From Flavobacteriales bacterium (GTDB taxonomy: Bacteria; Bacteroidota; Bacteroidia; Flavobacteriales; Weeksellaceae): DNA of 14,824 nt. The stretch covers positions 1 through 14,824 of the forward strand of contig CAAGLV010000037.1 in the NCBI GenBank assembly GCA_900770875.1, in the 5' to 3' direction. Positions 13,369 through 14,824 of the stretch are shown in pieces. The notes under the pieces are model-generated. The model ran no database searches, was not told the DNA's origin, and saw nothing but the letters and a program-made list of their open reading frames with translations. The translations under genes and the position numbers were made by a program. How positions within the stretch are numbered: position 1 is the first letter of the stretch; each line of letters starts with the position of its first letter.

Positions 13369-14011
13369 TTTCTCTACTTACAAGCATTGGTACAAACTGA
13401 AATTCGCCAAATTCGTACATCTCGAAATTATCTTCGTTTAATCGAATAATTGTAATCATTTTTTGTGATTTTTCTCCAACCGGAATCACCATTAATCCTC
13501 CAATTTTTAATTGTTTTAATAATTCTTTCGGAATTTCGGGTGCGCCAGCCGTAACCAAAATTTTATCAAAAGGTGCATATGTTGGCAAGCCTTTGTAACC
13601 ATCGCCATAAGTTTGATAGCGAGGTTCGAGATTAATTTTTTTTAAGATTGATTTCGAGAAATCAAATAATTCTTTTTGCCGTTCGATAGTAAAAACCTCG
13701 GCTCCTAAAGCAACCAAAACAGCAGTTTGATAACCGCTTCCGGTTCCTATTTCTAAAATTTTTTCGTTTGGTTTTACATCTAATAACTGCGTCTGAAAAG
13801 CAACGGTATATGGGTGCGAAATGGTTTGACCAGCGGCAATAGGAAATGCTTCGTCTAAATAAGCAAACTCCGAAAAAGCGCTGTCTAAAAAGAAATGGCG
13901 TGGAATAATATGAATGGCTTCTAGTACTTGTTTATTTTCTATCCCTTTGGATATCAAAATTTCAACAAGCATCTTACGTCGTCCTTTACTTTTAAAATCG
14001 TCTATTGACAT
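13364..14011 (-). CDS. pcm: Protein-L-isoaspartate O-methyltransferase
   Basis: This 215-residue enzyme methylates L-isoaspartyl residues in aged proteins, using S-adenosylmethionine, as the first step of their repair. Signatures in order: VLEAIHIIPRHFFLD (29-43), the substrate-side AGQTISHPYTVAFQT (60-74), SAM-binding motif I ILEIGTGSGYQTAVL (85-99), the acidic residue of FTIER (Glu110), and ILVTAGAPEIP (151-161) with GGLMVIPVG (171-179). Length and layout are normal, and there is no signal peptide, so it is cytoplasmic. The ATG at 14011 is the natural family start. It is divergent from the Gfo/Idh/MocA gene across 73 bp, in which I see no clear -7 element for either gene. It is convergent with msrA; both are protein-repair enzymes, though they are transcribed separately. 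Confidence 0.95.
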   Translation of the reverse strand: MSIDDFKSKGRRKMLVEILISKGIENKQVLEAIHIIPRHFFLDSAFSEFAYLDEAFPIAAGQTISHPYTVAFQTQLLDVKPNEKILEIGTGSGYQTAVLVALGAEVFTIERQKELFDFSKSILKKINLEPRYQTYGDGYKGLPTYAPFDKILVTAGAPEIPKELLKQLKIGGLMVIPVGEKSQKMITIIRLNEDNFEMYEFGEFQFVPMLVSREK

Positions 14012-14084
14012 CTTCCAAAATTTTTACAAAAATGCATTAAATACAACATATTCTCATTAATTTTATCGGCAAATTCTACACAAA

Positions 14085-14824
14085 ATGTTAAAAGTAGGCG
14101 TAATTGGTGCTGGACACCTAGGAAAAATACATTTAAAATTATTAAATCAATCTGAAAAATACGAATTAATCGGATTCTATGACTCATTCGAAGAGAATGG
14201 AAAAAAAGTAGAAGCCGAATTTGGTTACAAGTTTTTCCACTCAATGGACGAATTGATGGATGCTGTGGATGTTGTGGATATTGTAACTCCTACCTTATCG
14301 CATTACGATGTGGCGGTAAAAGCAATAGAAAAAGGAAAACATTTTTTTGTTGAAAAACCGATCACAAATACTTTAGAGGAAGCTAATTCGTTAATCGAAT
14401 TATCGAATGCGAAAGGATTAAAAGCACAAGTAGGGCACGTGGAGCGTTTTAATCCGGCTTTTACAGCAGCATTACCTCATATCGACGAGCCGTTATTTAT
14501 AGAAACGCACCGTTTAGCCGAATTTAATCCGCGTGGAACAGATGTTCCGGTTGTTTTGGATTTAATGATCCATGATTTAGATGTGATTTTATCGATTGTA
14601 AAATCAGAAATTAAATCGATTCATTCGTCGGGAGTATCTGTTATTTCAGAAACACCAGATATTTCGAATGCACGTATCGAGTTCGAAAATGGATGTGTTG
14701 TAAATGTTTCAACCTCGCGTATGTCGATGAAAAATATGCGTAAAATGCGTGTTTTTCAGCGTAATGCTTATATTTCTATCGACTTTTTAGAAAAGAAAAC
14801 AGAAATTATTAAAATGCATAAAGC
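14085..14824 (+). CDS. Gfo/Idh/MocA family oxidoreductase, truncated by the window edge
   Basis: This is an NAD(P)-dependent dehydrogenase of the Gfo/Idh/MocA superfamily; 246 codons are visible and the 3' end lies outside the window. The reading frame starts MLKVGVIGAGHLGKIHLKLL, with the Rossmann motif GAGHLG (8-13). It continues with DIVTPTLSHYDVAVKAIEKG (65-84), the catalytic-lysine motif EKPI (90-93; Lys91) and GHVERFNPA (117-125), a block seen in sugar-nucleotide and related dehydrogenases. DLMIHDLDV (159-167) holds the His163 and Asp164 expected at the active site, and the C-terminal sheet domain has begun by about residue 140. The substrate cannot be assigned; many relatives act on sugars or UDP-sugars. 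The ATG at 14085 gives an ideal start right before the Rossmann strand. It is divergent from pcm. Confidence 0.9.
   Translation, partial: MLKVGVIGAGHLGKIHLKLLNQSEKYELIGFYDSFEENGKKVEAEFGYKFFHSMDELMDAVDVVDIVTPTLSHYDVAVKAIEKGKHFFVEKPITNTLEEANSLIELSNAKGLKAQVGHVERFNPAFTAALPHIDEPLFIETHRLAEFNPRGTDVPVVLDLMIHDLDVILSIVKSEIKSIHSSGVSVISETPDISNARIEFENGCVVNVSTSRMSMKNMRKMRVFQRNAYISIDFLEKKTEIIKMHK

Noticed and set aside
14012..14084. Possible promoters in the pcm to Gfo/Idh/MocA gap
   Set aside because: The gap is AT-rich and several loose -7 matches can be drawn on either strand, none with proper spacing, so none is annotated.

Overview
The window is AT-rich chromosomal DNA that looks like Bacteroidota, most likely class Flavobacteriia. 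The evidence is flavobacterial-type proteins throughout, promoter -7 elements of the Bacteroidota form TAnnTTTG (clearest at 9199-9206 and 10347-10354), and the near absence of Shine-Dalgarno sequences. There is no phage, transposon, CRISPR array, tRNA or rRNA. The genus cannot be fixed from the sequence alone.

Region 1 (1-5280) is the most distinctive part. Five genes run leftwards as one apparent operon: a DUF2170/YjfI-like protein, a PspA/IM30 protein, a membrane-anchored NfeD-like OB-fold protein (YqiJ type), a long flotillin (YqiK type), and the N-terminus of a large DUF3686 'DNA repair ATPase' of the AAA+ class that runs off the left edge. A divergent XRE regulator with a degenerate LexA-like C-terminal domain faces the operon across a 93-bp gap. 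That gap holds a perfect operator-like palindrome, and half of it recurs inside the operon. The set reads as an envelope-stress or membrane-domain module with its own regulator. Its parts are known families; the single combined operon with this regulator is the closest thing here to an unusual system.

Region 2 (5287-10292) is leftward housekeeping and metabolic genes: an MFS transporter, a NagX-like DUF5009 acyltransferase, a short RhlE-like DEAD-box RNA helicase and a low-specificity threonine aldolase that appears to start at TTG. Hairpin terminators separate several of these units.

Region 3 (10320-13358) is a rightward signalling unit: an OmpR-type response regulator, its histidine kinase, a secreted PepSY-like protein and a divergent MsrA. 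The promoters before the regulator and before the PepSY-like gene carry the same direct repeat, TTCCTAA-N4-TTCC(T/C)A, with 11-bp periodicity and exactly the same distance to the -7 element. This suggests that the regulator controls both itself and the secreted protein.

Region 4 (13364-14824) holds protein-L-isoaspartate methyltransferase on the minus strand and, diverging from it, the N-terminal two thirds or more of a Gfo/Idh/MocA oxidoreductase that runs off the right edge. No stretch longer than about 220 bases lacks a gene.
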